Origin: Alkalibacter sp964582705
GTDB taxonomy: Bacteria; Bacillota; Clostridia; Eubacteriales; Alkalibacteraceae
Assembly (NCBI GenBank): GCA_964582705.1
Contig: CAZOTE010000031.1
Coordinates: 1-20,986, forward strand
Length of the DNA stretch: 20,986 nucleotides
Direction: 5' to 3'
The notes under the pieces are model-generated. The model made no database searches, was not told where the DNA came from, and saw only the letters and a list, made by a program, of their open reading frames with translations. The first letter of the stretch is position 1. Each line of letters opens with the position of its first letter. A program made the position numbers and the translations under genes. Positions 1-7,830 of the stretch are shown here, one piece after another.

Positions 1-1
1 A

Positions 2-1501
2 GATGACAAAATCAAGATAACCTTGGAGCTTGACAGCCTGGGGGTTGACTACATAGAGGCGGGTAATCCGGGTTCCAATCAAAAAGATAGGGAATACTTC
101 GAAAAGATGAACACCATGAAGCTTGAAAATTCCAAGCTCGTAGCATTTGGAAGCACAAGAAGGAAAAACTCTAATGCTGCTGAGGATCAAAACGTCAATA
201 ATCTGCTTATTGCAAATACTCCTGCCATCAGCATATTCGGCAAATCCTGGGACTATCACGTTACTGATGTTCTGGGGACGACCCTTGAAGAGAATCTGAA
301 TATGATTGCAGATACGATAAGTTATATGGTATCAAAAGAGAAGGAAGTAATATTTGATGCTGAACACTTTTTTGATGGTTATAAAAACAATTCCGAGTAC
401 GCATTAAGCACCTTGAGAGCAGCAGTAGATGCGGGAGCTAGGGCACTAGTCCTTTGCGACACAAACGGGGGAGCCTTTCCCGATGAAATCTATGAAATCA
501 CTAAGGGAGTGATAGAAAAGTTCGGAGTTGATGTGGGAATCCATTGTCATAACGACGGAGGAATGGCTGTTGCAAATTCAATTATGTCAGTAGAGGCGGG
601 CGCTAACCAAGTTCAAGGGACGTTTTTGGGAATAGGAGAAAGGTGCGGAAATGCTAACCTGTCAACTATAGTGCCTAACTTGCAGATTAAAAGAGGATAT
701 GACTGCATACCGGAAGAAAACCTTCAAAACCTGACCACAGCAGCCAGATACATCGCAGAGATATCAAACCTGACATTAGATCATTCAATGCCATATGTTG
801 GGCACAACGCATTCGCTCACAAGGGGGGGATGCACGTTGACGGCATAATCAAGGCAAAGGGCAGTTTTGAGCATATCGATCCCCGGCTGGTTGGAAACGA
901 CAGAAAGTTCATCATGAGCGAGGTCTCGGGAAAAAACACCATAATCAGCAGGATCAAGAAGGTAGATCCAAGCTTGACGAAAGATTCCCCGGAAACAAAG
1001 GAGATTTTGGATCTGCTCAAGAAGCTGGAGCATGAAGGCTATCAATTTGAGGGAGCGGAAGCTTCCTTCGACCTAGTAATCAGAAAGCATTTAGGCAGAT
1101 ACACGCCATTTTTCATCCTGGACCATTACAAGATAATCGAAGAGGAAAAACAGGGAGAAGATGACTGTACCGCTTCTGCCCTGATCAAGGTCATAGTAAA
1201 GGGCAGAGAGGAAATGACAGCAGCCGAAGGCAACGGACCTGTCAATGCCATCGACAAGGCGATCAGAAAGGCTTTGGAGGTATTCTATGAAAACCTTAAG
1301 GATTTTCACTTGGTGGACTTCAAGGTTAGGGTCTTGGATGGAGCGAATACTGCTGCAAAGGTAAGAGTTTTAATCGACTCGACAGACGGGCAGGAATTTT
1401 GGAGCACGATAGGAGTCTCTACGAACATCATCGAAGCCAGTGTGGGTGCCCTCGTAGACTCTATAGAATATAAGCTGATCAAAGATTTGGAGCAGAAGTG
1501 A
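2..1501 (+). CDS. cimA: Citramalate synthase, 5'-truncated by the window edge
   Basis: The reading frame is open from the first bases, so the start codon and the N-terminal metal-binding arginine region lie outside the window; 499 codons remain. The enzyme condenses pyruvate with acetyl-CoA to (R)-citramalate, the first step of the threonine-independent route to 2-oxobutyrate and isoleucine. It belongs to the LeuA/homocitrate synthase superfamily. Visible marks are the TIM-barrel stretch LGVDYIEAGNP, the metal-site motif GIHCHNDGG (around 536-562), GIGERCGNANL, and a C-terminal regulatory domain of the LeuA-dimer type (about the last 130 residues). Citramalate synthase fits better than isopropylmalate synthase because of IEAGNPGSNQKD, the EHFFDGYK motif and the long C-terminal domain, and because leuB follows 40 bases later. 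LeuB can act in both the leucine and citramalate routes. No internal stop is seen. Homocitrate synthase is the less likely alternative. Confidence 0.9.
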   Translation, partial: DDKIKITLELDSLGVDYIEAGNPGSNQKDREYFEKMNTMKLENSKLVAFGSTRRKNSNAAEDQNVNNLLIANTPAISIFGKSWDYHVTDVLGTTLEENLNMIADTISYMVSKEKEVIFDAEHFFDGYKNNSEYALSTLRAAVDAGARALVLCDTNGGAFPDEIYEITKGVIEKFGVDVGIHCHNDGGMAVANSIMSVEAGANQVQGTFLGIGERCGNANLSTIVPNLQIKRGYDCIPEENLQNLTTAARYIAEISNLTLDHSMPYVGHNAFAHKGGMHVDGIIKAKGSFEHIDPRLVGNDRKFIMSEVSGKNTIISRIKKVDPSLTKDSPETKEILDLLKKLEHEGYQFEGAEASFDLVIRKHLGRYTPFFILDHYKIIEEEKQGEDDCTASALIKVIVKGREEMTAAEGNGPVNAIDKAIRKALEVFYENLKDFHLVDFKVRVLDGANTAAKVRVLIDSTDGQEFWSTIGVSTNIIEASVGALVDSIEYKLIKDLEQK

Positions 1502-1541
1502 AAAGGATTTTAGAAACCAATTTATTATTTGGGAGGAAAAA

Positions 1542-2612
1542 ATGGATTATAAAATAGCTGTTATAAAAGGAGACGGCATAGGTCCTGAAGTGGTTGACTC
1601 CGCTTTGGAGATACTTGATGCGGTGGGAGAAAAATACGGACACAAATTCCACTATACTGAAGTTTTGGCGGGGGGCTGTGCCTATGACGATTGCGAGAAT
1701 CCTCTGCCGAAAGAGACACTGGACGTCTGCAAGGAGAGCGACGCAGTCGTGCTTGGTGCGGTAGGAGGGCCTAAGTGGGATGATCTGCCCGGTGAAAAAA
1801 GACCTGAGGCGGCGCTTCTTGGACTTAGAAAAGAGCTGGGACTTTTTGCGAACTTAAGGCCGGCAATACTTTTCGGAGCATTGAAGGGTGCTTGCCCCTT
1901 AAAGCCTGAGATAATAGGAGACGGTTTGGACATATGCGTTGTCAGGGAGCTGACAGGAGGAATATATTTTGGAGACAGAGGCTTTAAGGACACTGATATG
2001 GGTCCGGCAGCTTACGATATTGAAATATATGCCGAAAAGGAAGTCGAGCGCATAGCTAAAGTAGCTTTTGACATGGCAATGAAAAGAGAAAAGAAAGTCA
2101 TGAGCGTGGACAAGGCAAATATCCTTGAGAGCTCAAGGCTTTGGAGAAAGACTGTAGAAAGAGTTGCAAAAGATTATCCTGAGGTTTCCTTGGATCATAT
2201 GTATGTGGATAATGCATCCATGCAGCTAATAAGGGATCCAAAGCAGTTTGACGTAATAGTCACCACCAATATGTTTGGAGACATACTCTCGGACGAGGCA
2301 AGCATGATTACAGGGTCTATAGGCATGCTTCCAAGTGCCAGCCTAGGTGGAGACAACAAAGGCATGTATGAGCCAGTACATGGCTCTGCGCCGGATATTG
2401 CAGGGCAAGGCAAGGCAAATCCCTTGGCGACCATTCTTTCAATGGCGATGATGCTGAAGTATTCATTTGGACTTGGAGAAGAATCTGACTGCATAGAAGA
2501 TGCAGTAACTAAAGCTCTTGACGCAGGGTATAGAACCGGAGACATAGCAAATGAAGGGGAAAAGGTAATTTCCACAGCTGAAATGACAGCTGCTGTAAAA
2601 TCTTATCTTTAA
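1542..2612 (+). CDS. leuB: 3-isopropylmalate dehydrogenase
   Basis: This 356-residue protein is full length for the family. It oxidatively decarboxylates 3-isopropylmalate with NAD+ in leucine synthesis, and in organisms with citramalate synthase usually also erythro-3-methylmalate. It shows the N-terminal AVIKGDGIGPEVV, the substrate and metal region DNASMQLIRDPKQFDVIVTTN, the GDILSDEAS motif with metal-binding aspartates, and the NAD-binding stretch EPVHGSAPDIAGQGKANP. The ATG at 1542 has a GGGAGG Shine-Dalgarno about 6 bases upstream. It lies 40 bases after cimA with no terminator between them, so the two are probably co-transcribed; a clear terminator follows. Tartrate or isocitrate dehydrogenase are alternatives in this fold, but the neighbour and the motifs favour LeuB. 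Confidence 0.95.
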   Translation: MDYKIAVIKGDGIGPEVVDSALEILDAVGEKYGHKFHYTEVLAGGCAYDDCENPLPKETLDVCKESDAVVLGAVGGPKWDDLPGEKRPEAALLGLRKELGLFANLRPAILFGALKGACPLKPEIIGDGLDICVVRELTGGIYFGDRGFKDTDMGPAAYDIEIYAEKEVERIAKVAFDMAMKREKKVMSVDKANILESSRLWRKTVERVAKDYPEVSLDHMYVDNASMQLIRDPKQFDVIVTTNMFGDILSDEASMITGSIGMLPSASLGGDNKGMYEPVHGSAPDIAGQGKANPLATILSMAMMLKYSFGLGEESDCIEDAVTKALDAGYRTGDIANEGEKVISTAEMTAAVKSYL

Positions 2613-2633
2613 GCATGATGCGCTAAAATAATT

Positions 2634-2680
2634 AGACTGAGCATAAGGTTGATGTCAAAGCTTGTGCTCGGTCTTTTTTC
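2634..2680 (+). terminator. Rho-independent terminator after leuB
   Basis: A 14-base arm at 2634-2647 pairs with 2661-2674, with two G-U pairs and a 13-base loop. It runs into a T-rich tract at 2674-2679. It lies 21 bases after the leuB stop and separates the cimA-leuB unit from veg. Confidence 0.85.
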
Positions 2681-2736
2681 TTGTTAAACTGTATACAGTG
2701 TTTTTAAATCCATGTTAAATATATTTGTATTTCGTA

Positions 2737-2765
2737 TTGACACTTGAAGACATTGTTGTTAAAAT
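2737..2765 (+). promoter_or_regulatory. Distal veg promoter (P1), sigma-A type
   Basis: TTGACA at 2737-2742, a 17-base spacer, and TAAAAT at 2760-2765. The -35 box is perfect and the -10 box has one mismatch. It sits just upstream of a second, better promoter for the same gene. Confidence 0.65.
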
Positions 2766-2772
2766 AGTAAAT

Positions 2773-2801
2773 TTGACAAGGTGAAATATATGTGTTATAA
2801 T
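2773..2801 (+). promoter_or_regulatory. Proximal veg promoter (P2), full consensus
   Basis: TTGACA at 2773-2778, exactly 17 bases, then TATAAT at 2796-2801. A TGT at 2793-2795 adds an extended -10. Every element is consensus, which predicts very strong constitutive transcription, in line with the known strength of the B. subtilis veg promoter. Confidence 0.9.
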
Positions 2802-2829
2802 CAGTTCAGCAAATAATCGAGGTGATTAA

Positions 2830-3096
2830 ATGAATAACAAGTTAACTCTTAACCAGATTAAAGAGGGATTGGAACACTATGTAGGTCACAGGGTAAGGTT
2901 ACAGGCAAATAAGAGCAGAAAAAGAGTCGTGGTCAAAGAAGGAGTAATCGAGGGGATTTACCCAAGCATATTTGTGATAAAGATAGAGGAAGAAAATAGA
3001 AATCCGAGGAAGATGTCTTTTTGCTACTCAGATTTACTGACGCACAATGTGGAGCTTACTTTGTGTGAAAATGATGAAAGCATAGTTTATGGATAA
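2830..3096 (+). CDS. veg: Veg family protein
   Basis: This 88-residue basic protein matches the short Veg family of Firmicutes (formerly DUF1021) in length. Family features visible are LNQIKEGLEHYVGHRVRLQANKSRKR at the N-terminus and a following strand-rich segment (VIEGIYPSIFVIKIEE) consistent with a small beta-barrel. In Bacillus subtilis Veg stimulates biofilm formation by acting against the repressor SinR; no SinR is seen here, so its role in this organism is unknown. The start is fixed by the strong site GAGGTGAT at 2819-2826, three bases before ATG. It is a one-gene unit with tandem promoters upstream and a terminator that overlaps its stop codon. Confidence 0.92.
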   Translation: MNNKLTLNQIKEGLEHYVGHRVRLQANKSRKRVVVKEGVIEGIYPSIFVIKIEEENRNPRKMSFCYSDLLTHNVELTLCENDESIVYG

Positions 3097-3123
3097 AAAA
3101 CTGTATCTGATACAGTTTTTTTT
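3095..3123 (+). terminator. Terminator overlapping the veg stop codon
   Basis: A compact hairpin with A-run, ACTGTAT, a 3-base loop, ATACAGT and eight T residues. The left arm begins in the TAA stop of veg. The flanking A and T runs could let it work in both directions. Confidence 0.85.
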
Positions 3124-3149
3124 ATGTCCAAAATGCGGATATTTTGCTA

Positions 3150-3178
3150 TTGTAGAATTCCAGTAAAGAGTTTATACT
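3150..3178 (+). promoter_or_regulatory. Possible arcA promoter
   Basis: A good -10 (TATACT, 3173-3178) lies 17 bases after a weak -35 (TTGTAG, 3150-3155). The position, about 40 bases ahead of the arcA start, fits. The -35 matches only half the consensus, which may mean an activator is needed. Confidence 0.4.
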
Positions 3179-3218
3179 AAAAATATTAATAAATTAGAAA
3201 TTGCTAGGAGGACACGAT

Positions 3219-4454
3219 ATGGCTCAACCTGAGGGCAAGACGCTTAATATCAATTCCGAGATTGGAATCTTAAAGTCTGTTATGCTGCACAGGCCAGGCA
3301 CGGAGCTTGAGAGAATAACTCCTGAGCACTTGTCGGAAGTCCTCTTTGAAGACATTCCATGGCTCTCTCGTATGAGGCAGGAGCACGACAGCTTTGCCAG
3401 TGAGCTTAAAAGCCGAGGAGTCGAAGTTCTTTATGTAGAAGAGCTTTTAAAGGATGTATTCAGAATTGATGCTGTAAGAGACAAAATCCTGGCTGATGTC
3501 TTGGAAGAAAGCGAAACCTGCGACAAGCCTGTTAAAGATTTTTTGTATGATTTCTTAAAAGAAAAATCAGTAGATGAATTTGCCGAATTTCTAATAGGTG
3601 GAATATCAAAAGAGGATATCAGAGCTTTTAAAAAAGAAAAGTCATTATCTGATTTTATCAAAGAGGATCATTACTTTTATATAAACCCGCTGCCTAACTT
3701 GTACTTCATGAGAGATCCCGCCGTTGTAATAGGAGAGGGCATAGCGATAGGCTCCATGCGCACTCCCATCAGAAAGAGGGAGAGCTTGTTTTTAAGGCTT
3801 ATATACGATAACCATCAGATCTTCGACGATATAAGAAAAGAGCCCTATTACAGCCAGGATTACCACTACAGCGTGGAAGGGGGAGACGTTCTCGTCTTAT
3901 CTGAGGACACATTGGCGGTGGGCTGCAGCCAGCGTACTGGAGTGGCGGGCATCGAGATGCTTGCGGACAGGCTATTGAAAAAAGACACCCACATAAAAAA
4001 GCTTCTGGTCATACAGATACCAAAGGTGAGGGCTTATATGCATCTCGATACTGTTTTTACCATGGTTGATTACGATAAATTTACCATTTATCCAGGTATA
4101 TTAGACAGAATTAACGTAATAACAGTTGAGAAGAACCAAACAGGAAGGCTTTGCTATAAGCAGGAGGAAAACCTGGAGATGGGACTTAAAAAGCATTTGA
4201 AGCTGGATAGGATCAGCCTTATTCCAAGCGGAGGGATAGACCCGATAATTGCTGCCAGGGAGCAGTGGAACGACAGCACCAATACATTTGCGATAGCGCC
4301 GGCAAGGGTTATGGCGTACGGTAGAAACGAAGTGTCTAACAAGGTTTTAAGAAAAAACGGGATAGATGTAATTGAGCTTGAAGCTTCAGAGCTTGTAAGG
4401 GGAAGGGGCGGCCCAAGGTGCATGAGCATGCCGTTATACAGAGAATCAATATAG
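3219..4454 (+). CDS. arcA: Arginine deiminase
   Basis: This 411-residue enzyme hydrolyses L-arginine to L-citrulline and ammonia in the cytoplasm, step one of the arginine deiminase pathway, which yields ATP in anaerobes. It has the family marks: N-terminal SEIGILKSVMLHRPG, LPNLYFMRDPAVV (catalytic and guanidinium-binding acid), the HLDTVFTMVD motif with the catalytic histidine, and GGPRCMSMPLY with the nucleophilic cysteine at residue 401. An in-frame TTG at 3201 exists, but AGGAGG at 3206-3211 is seven bases before ATG 3219, so the later start is chosen. An ornithine carbamoyltransferase gene follows 20 bases downstream, supporting a catabolic role. Carbamate kinase and the arginine/ornithine antiporter are not in the window. 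Confidence 0.96.
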   Translation: MAQPEGKTLNINSEIGILKSVMLHRPGTELERITPEHLSEVLFEDIPWLSRMRQEHDSFASELKSRGVEVLYVEELLKDVFRIDAVRDKILADVLEESETCDKPVKDFLYDFLKEKSVDEFAEFLIGGISKEDIRAFKKEKSLSDFIKEDHYFYINPLPNLYFMRDPAVVIGEGIAIGSMRTPIRKRESLFLRLIYDNHQIFDDIRKEPYYSQDYHYSVEGGDVLVLSEDTLAVGCSQRTGVAGIEMLADRLLKKDTHIKKLLVIQIPKVRAYMHLDTVFTMVDYDKFTIYPGILDRINVITVEKNQTGRLCYKQEENLEMGLKKHLKLDRISLIPSGGIDPIIAAREQWNDSTNTFAIAPARVMAYGRNEVSNKVLRKNGIDVIELEASELVRGRGGPRCMSMPLYRESI

Positions 4455-4474
4455 CAAGGAGAGGAGTGGCTTAG

Positions 4475-5467
4475 ATGCCGTTGAATTTAAAGGGAAGAAG
4501 TTTGCTGACATTAAAGGATTACACCCAGGAAGAGATAGGCTATCTCTTGGAGCTGTCCGGGGATTTAAAGGCAAAAAAAAGAATGGGGATAAAAGGAGAT
4601 CTGCTTGTTGGAAAGAACATAGTGCTTCTTTTCGAAAAGACATCAACCAGAACCCGTTGCGCTTTCGAGGTTGCCGCGTTTGATGAGGGAGCCAACGTAA
4701 CGTTTCTAACCAATAGTCAGATGGGCAAAAAAGAGTCTGTTGAGGACACTGCCAAGGTGTTGGGAAGATTTTACGATGGTATCGAATTTAGAGGCTTTAA
4801 ACAGGAAACTGTGGAGCTTTTAGCCCGGCACTCAGGCGTACCGGTTTGGAATGGTTTAACCGACATGTACCATCCCACTCAAATTTTGGCTGATTTTTTA
4901 ACGATTATAGAAAATGTCCCGAAACCTCTTAGAGAAGTAAAGCTTGTGTACGCCGGAGATGCCAGAAATAATGTGGCTAATTCATTGATGATCGGCGCGG
5001 CAAAAATGGGCATGGATTTCGTTGCGGTTGCTCCAAAGCAGCTGTATCCGGATGCTGATCTGATTAAAGAGATGCAGGAGCTTGCCGAAACAAACGGAGG
5101 AAAAGTAACTGTCACGGATAATATTGAATCAGGCGTAAAGGATGCCGATGTGATATACACAGATGTTTGGGTTTCCATGGGAGAAGAGGATCAGTTTGAA
5201 GAACGCATAAAGCTGCTGGGTCCCTACCAGGTAAATATGGAGATGTTAAAAAAGACCGGAAACGACAATGTGATTTTTCTTCACTGTCTTCCCGCTTTTC
5301 ACGATCTAGAAACCGAAACAGGGATGGAGGTATTCCAAAAGTTTAAAATAAAGGAAATGGAAGTTACGGATGAGGTTTTCAGGAGCCGCCATTCAAAGGT
5401 TTTTGACGAAGCTGAAAACAGGATGCACACAATCAAAGCAGTGATGTGTGCCACGTTGAGCCTATAG
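4475..5467 (+). CDS. arcB: Ornithine carbamoyltransferase, probably catabolic
   Basis: This 330-residue protein interconverts citrulline plus phosphate with ornithine plus carbamoyl phosphate. It has the carbamoyl-phosphate loop STRTR (residues 57-61), the DMYHPTQ motif (HPTQ at 133-136) and the ornithine-side HCLP motif (270-273, Cys271). Placement 20 bases after arcA argues for the catabolic direction (ArcB) rather than arginine synthesis (ArgF); the sequence alone does not settle this, since both forms share these motifs. The start ATG is preceded by GAGGAG eight bases upstream. Carbamoyl phosphate produced here could enter energy metabolism via a carbamate kinase elsewhere, or could feed the pyrB gene product encoded 10 kb away. 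Confidence 0.92.
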   Translation: MPLNLKGRSLLTLKDYTQEEIGYLLELSGDLKAKKRMGIKGDLLVGKNIVLLFEKTSTRTRCAFEVAAFDEGANVTFLTNSQMGKKESVEDTAKVLGRFYDGIEFRGFKQETVELLARHSGVPVWNGLTDMYHPTQILADFLTIIENVPKPLREVKLVYAGDARNNVANSLMIGAAKMGMDFVAVAPKQLYPDADLIKEMQELAETNGGKVTVTDNIESGVKDADVIYTDVWVSMGEEDQFEERIKLLGPYQVNMEMLKKTGNDNVIFLHCLPAFHDLETETGMEVFQKFKIKEMEVTDEVFRSRHSKVFDEAENRMHTIKAVMCATLSL

Positions 5468-5477
5468 TAATAAAACA

Positions 5478-5547
5478 AGCCTCTGAAGAACAATGAACAT
5501 GCCACCCGCTACTAAAAGGGGGAACATGTCAAATATCTTCAGAGGCT
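5478..5547. repeat. Long two-stem inverted repeat between convergent genes
   Basis: The outer arms 5478-5489 and 5536-5547 form a perfect 12-bp stem. Inside is a second imperfect stem: ACATG (5497-5501) with CATGT (5525-5529), and CCC (5505-5507) with GGG (5518-5520). It lies between the convergent arcB and prolyl isomerase genes. On the minus strand it is followed by TTGTTTTATTA, so it can serve as the isomerase terminator; on the plus strand the tail is only weakly U-rich. It is longer and more structured than the other terminators here and may be a dispersed palindromic element. Confidence 0.75.
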
Positions 5548-5566
5548 ATAATTTTCGTATTGTATA

Positions 5567-6310
5567 TTATTTTATATATTCTACGCTGTACTTGTTTTTA
5601 AGGTCTTCCACCTTGTTTACGAACATGTCGTTTTGTTTTCCTTGAAGCAGGTAGCTTTTAATCTTATCTCTTACATCACCATATTCTAGAGTGTTTTCGG
5701 GTTTCTTATCGGTGAGCTTGATAATGTGGTAGCCGTAGGTAGTCTTTACATCGCCTTTTATTTCGTTGACAGCCATTGCTTCAAGGGCATCGTCAAATTC
5801 CTTGACCATTTGTCCCTTGGCAAAGCAACCAAGATCTCCGCCTTTCGCATTTGAAGGGCATTTAGAATGCTTTTGAGCTAAATCTTCGAAAGATTCTCCC
5901 GATGTGATGGCAGCCAAGACTTCGTCGTGTTCTTCCTTTGTGTCTACCAGTATATGGCTTGCGCCGTACTGTAGGTTCTCTTTAAAGTTTTGAGGGTTTT
6001 CGTCATAAAAAGCCTTAGCGTCTTCTTCGGTAACTTCTGCTTTCATAAGATAGCTGCTGATTGCGTAGCTCTTGATAAGCTTCTCTTTTGTAAGTTCAAG
6101 TTCTTTTTTGAAGGTCTCGTCTTCCTCGATGTTGTTGTCCAAAGCCTCAAAATAAAATAATTCGTGGGCGATAAGCTCTTCCAAAAGACCTTGCTTTGCT
6201 TCGGGATTAGAGTATGCCGCTGCCTGTTGTGGTGGTATCGTGCTTAATAGAAAATCCAGGTCATTTTCAGTTATGGACTTCCCATTTACGTTTGCTAAAG
6301 TTTTGCTCAT
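5567..6310 (-). CDS. Cytosolic parvulin-type peptidyl-prolyl cis-trans isomerase
   Basis: This 247-residue protein has an N-terminal helical SurA/trigger-factor-like chaperone segment (about 1-110) and one parvulin (rotamase) domain (about 115-205). The rotamase motifs are ASHILVD (117-123), GGDLGCF (157-163) and YGYHIIKL (192-199). It would catalyse prolyl bond isomerisation and assist folding. Unlike PrsA it has no signal peptide, lipobox or membrane segment, so a cytoplasmic location is predicted. The minus-strand start has AGGAGG six bases upstream. It stands alone, convergent with arcB, with its own extended -10 promoter at 6343-6351. The specific client proteins cannot be inferred from the context. 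Confidence 0.88.
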   Translation of the reverse strand: MSKTLANVNGKSITENDLDFLLSTIPPQQAAAYSNPEAKQGLLEELIAHELFYFEALDNNIEEDETFKKELELTKEKLIKSYAISSYLMKAEVTEEDAKAFYDENPQNFKENLQYGASHILVDTKEEHDEVLAAITSGESFEDLAQKHSKCPSNAKGGDLGCFAKGQMVKEFDDALEAMAVNEIKGDVKTTYGYHIIKLTDKKPENTLEYGDVRDKIKSYLLQGKQNDMFVNKVEDLKNKYSVEYIK

Positions 6311-6342
6311 ATATTCCTCCTGTGATTAAGTATTCAGATAGT

Positions 6343-6351
6343 ATTATAACA
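6343..6351 (-). promoter_or_regulatory. Extended -10 promoter of the prolyl isomerase
   Basis: On the minus strand the sequence reads TGTTATAAT (consensus extended -10), about 30 bases before the start codon. No good -35 hexamer is present at the right distance; that region is occupied by the terminator hairpin of the upstream gene. Confidence 0.6.
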
Positions 6352-6356
6352 TAAAT

Positions 6357-6380
6357 GGAGGATTTCCGCAGAAATCCTCC
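6357..6380 (-). terminator. Hairpin after the CoA-disulfide reductase gene
   Basis: A perfect 10-bp stem (6357-6366 with 6371-6380) closed by a tetraloop, 13 bases past the stop codon on the minus strand. The tail (ATTTATGTTAT) is U-rich but broken, so termination may be incomplete, with some read-through into the isomerase gene. Confidence 0.65.
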
Positions 6381-6393
6381 AAAGTTTAAGTTT

Positions 6394-7755
6394 TTAATCG
6401 AAAAATTTTTCGGATATAAAGCCGATTATGTTTATAGGGTCTTTGGAGGTGGAATAAGGAGGAGCATATGCAAGTTCCAATTCTTTCAAGTCATTAATCC
6501 TTCCATCAAGCCTGATAGCTGTTGCGAGGATATCTATTCTCTTGTCCGTGCCCTCTCCTCCTACTATTTGGGCGCCTAGAATTTTGCCGTCAGACAATGA
6601 AAAAATCACTTTTATATGAAGTGTCTGATCTCCGGGGTAGTATTCTGCATGGTTTGATGCATCGATCTTTATAATTTCGTAATCAGACCCCTTTACTTTG
6701 CCAAGTTTCTGAAGAGTTTTCTCGTTGGTTCCCGTGGAGGAAGCTATAAGCTCAAAGATCTTCACTGCCGCAGTGCCTTGAGTTCCGCTGTAATAGTCGG
6801 CTATCCCTGCGAGGTTGTTTGCAGCTATCCTGCCCTGTTTGTTGGCTGGACCTGCTAAAGGTATCATAGTTGGGACTTTGTTGACGAAATCTTCAACTTC
6901 TATAACATCCCCAACTGCATAAATATCTGGATTTGAAGTGACCATGGCTTTATCCACCACAATTCCACCTCTTTGCCCTATAGTAAGCCCAGCATCCTTT
7001 GCAAGGACGCTGTTTGGTTTTATGCCGATTGAAAGAATTATAAGATCGGCTTCGATTTTTTTTCCGGTTGCAGTTACTACCACCGTTTTGTTTTCCTTTG
7101 GCAGGAATTCCTTGACTCCGTCTTCCAAGATTAAATTTACGCCCATGTCTTTCAGGTGCGCATGCAAATATTCAGCCATTTCCTTGTCAAGAGGAGCCAT
7201 TACTTGATCTGCCATTTCAATTATGGAGACTTCAATTCCCAGTGCGTGGAGGTTTTCGGCCATCTCAATGCCTATGAAACCGCCTCCTATGACAGCTGCT
7301 TTCTTGGCGGAAGTCTTTTCGATATGATTTTTGACTTTGTCGGTATCGGGTATGGTCCAAAGTGTAAAGATGTTGTTGCCGTCGATTCCCGGTATTGGAG
7401 GTTTAAGTGGAGAAGAGCCTGTGGCTATCACCAGCTTGTCGTAGGGTTCTTCGTAAATATCTCCAGTAAGGAGATTTTTGACAGAGACTGCTTTCCTTGA
7501 AGGGTCTATCTTAAGGACCTCGTTTTTAATTTTTACATCGATATTGAATTTTTCTTTCATGGATTCAGGAGTGTGTACAAAAAGCTTGGCCCTGTCATCG
7601 ATTACATTGCCAACATAATAAGGGAGACCGCAATTGGCAAAGGATATATATTCTCCTCGATCGATTATTGTAATTTCAGATTTTTTATCCAGTCTTCTGT
7701 ATCTTGCAGCGAAACTGGCACCTCCTGCCACACCGCCTATTACTACCACTTTCAT
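6394..7755 (-). CDS. CoA-disulfide reductase / NADH oxidase family flavoprotein
   Basis: This 453-residue protein is a single-cysteine pyridine nucleotide-disulfide oxidoreductase. It shows an N-terminal FAD fold (VVIGGVAGGASFAARYRR), the redox Cys42 in SFANCGLPYY, a central NAD(P)H fold (AAVIGGGFIGIEMAENL), the FAD motif YAVGD and a C-terminal dimerisation domain. Members reduce CoA disulfide or CoA persulfide, or act as NADH oxidases; the SFANCGLPYY and AYAPPYSTSKDP motifs favour the CoA-disulfide group. It is collinear with, and more than half identical by eye to, the first 445 residues of the upstream 832-residue fusion, so it is a tandem paralogue lacking the sulfur-transfer domains. AGGAGG is nine bases before the ATG. 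A terminator separates it from the fusion gene and no clear private promoter is seen. The exact substrate is uncertain. Confidence 0.88.
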   Translation of the reverse strand: MKVVVIGGVAGGASFAARYRRLDKKSEITIIDRGEYISFANCGLPYYVGNVIDDRAKLFVHTPESMKEKFNIDVKIKNEVLKIDPSRKAVSVKNLLTGDIYEEPYDKLVIATGSSPLKPPIPGIDGNNIFTLWTIPDTDKVKNHIEKTSAKKAAVIGGGFIGIEMAENLHALGIEVSIIEMADQVMAPLDKEMAEYLHAHLKDMGVNLILEDGVKEFLPKENKTVVVTATGKKIEADLIILSIGIKPNSVLAKDAGLTIGQRGGIVVDKAMVTSNPDIYAVGDVIEVEDFVNKVPTMIPLAGPANKQGRIAANNLAGIADYYSGTQGTAAVKIFELIASSTGTNEKTLQKLGKVKGSDYEIIKIDASNHAEYYPGDQTLHIKVIFSLSDGKILGAQIVGGEGTDKRIDILATAIRLDGRINDLKELELAYAPPYSTSKDPINIIGFISEKFFD

Positions 7756-7784
7756 TCAGACATACCTCCTCTTTTCATCATAAT

Positions 7785-7823
7785 AAAAAACAGCATTAAG
7801 GCCGGTTGTCCGGTCCTTAATGC
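7785..7823 (-). terminator. Terminator between the two paralogous reductase genes
   Basis: On the minus strand a 13-bp stem with one bulge (7793-7805 with 7810-7823, loop 7806-7809) is followed by six U residues (7790-7785). It starts eight bases past the fusion-gene stop and would reduce expression of the downstream paralogue unless read through. Confidence 0.85.
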
Positions 7824-7830
7824 CATTATA

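Noticed and set aside
3124..3218. ArgR operator ahead of arcA
   Set aside because: The AT-rich stretch AAATATTAATAAATTAG vaguely resembles an ARG half-site, but no symmetric pair of boxes is present, so AT-richness explains it.
6355..6579. Plus-strand open frame beginning in the terminator hairpin at 6357-6380
   Set aside because: It starts inside a terminator and runs antisense to the end of the reductase gene.
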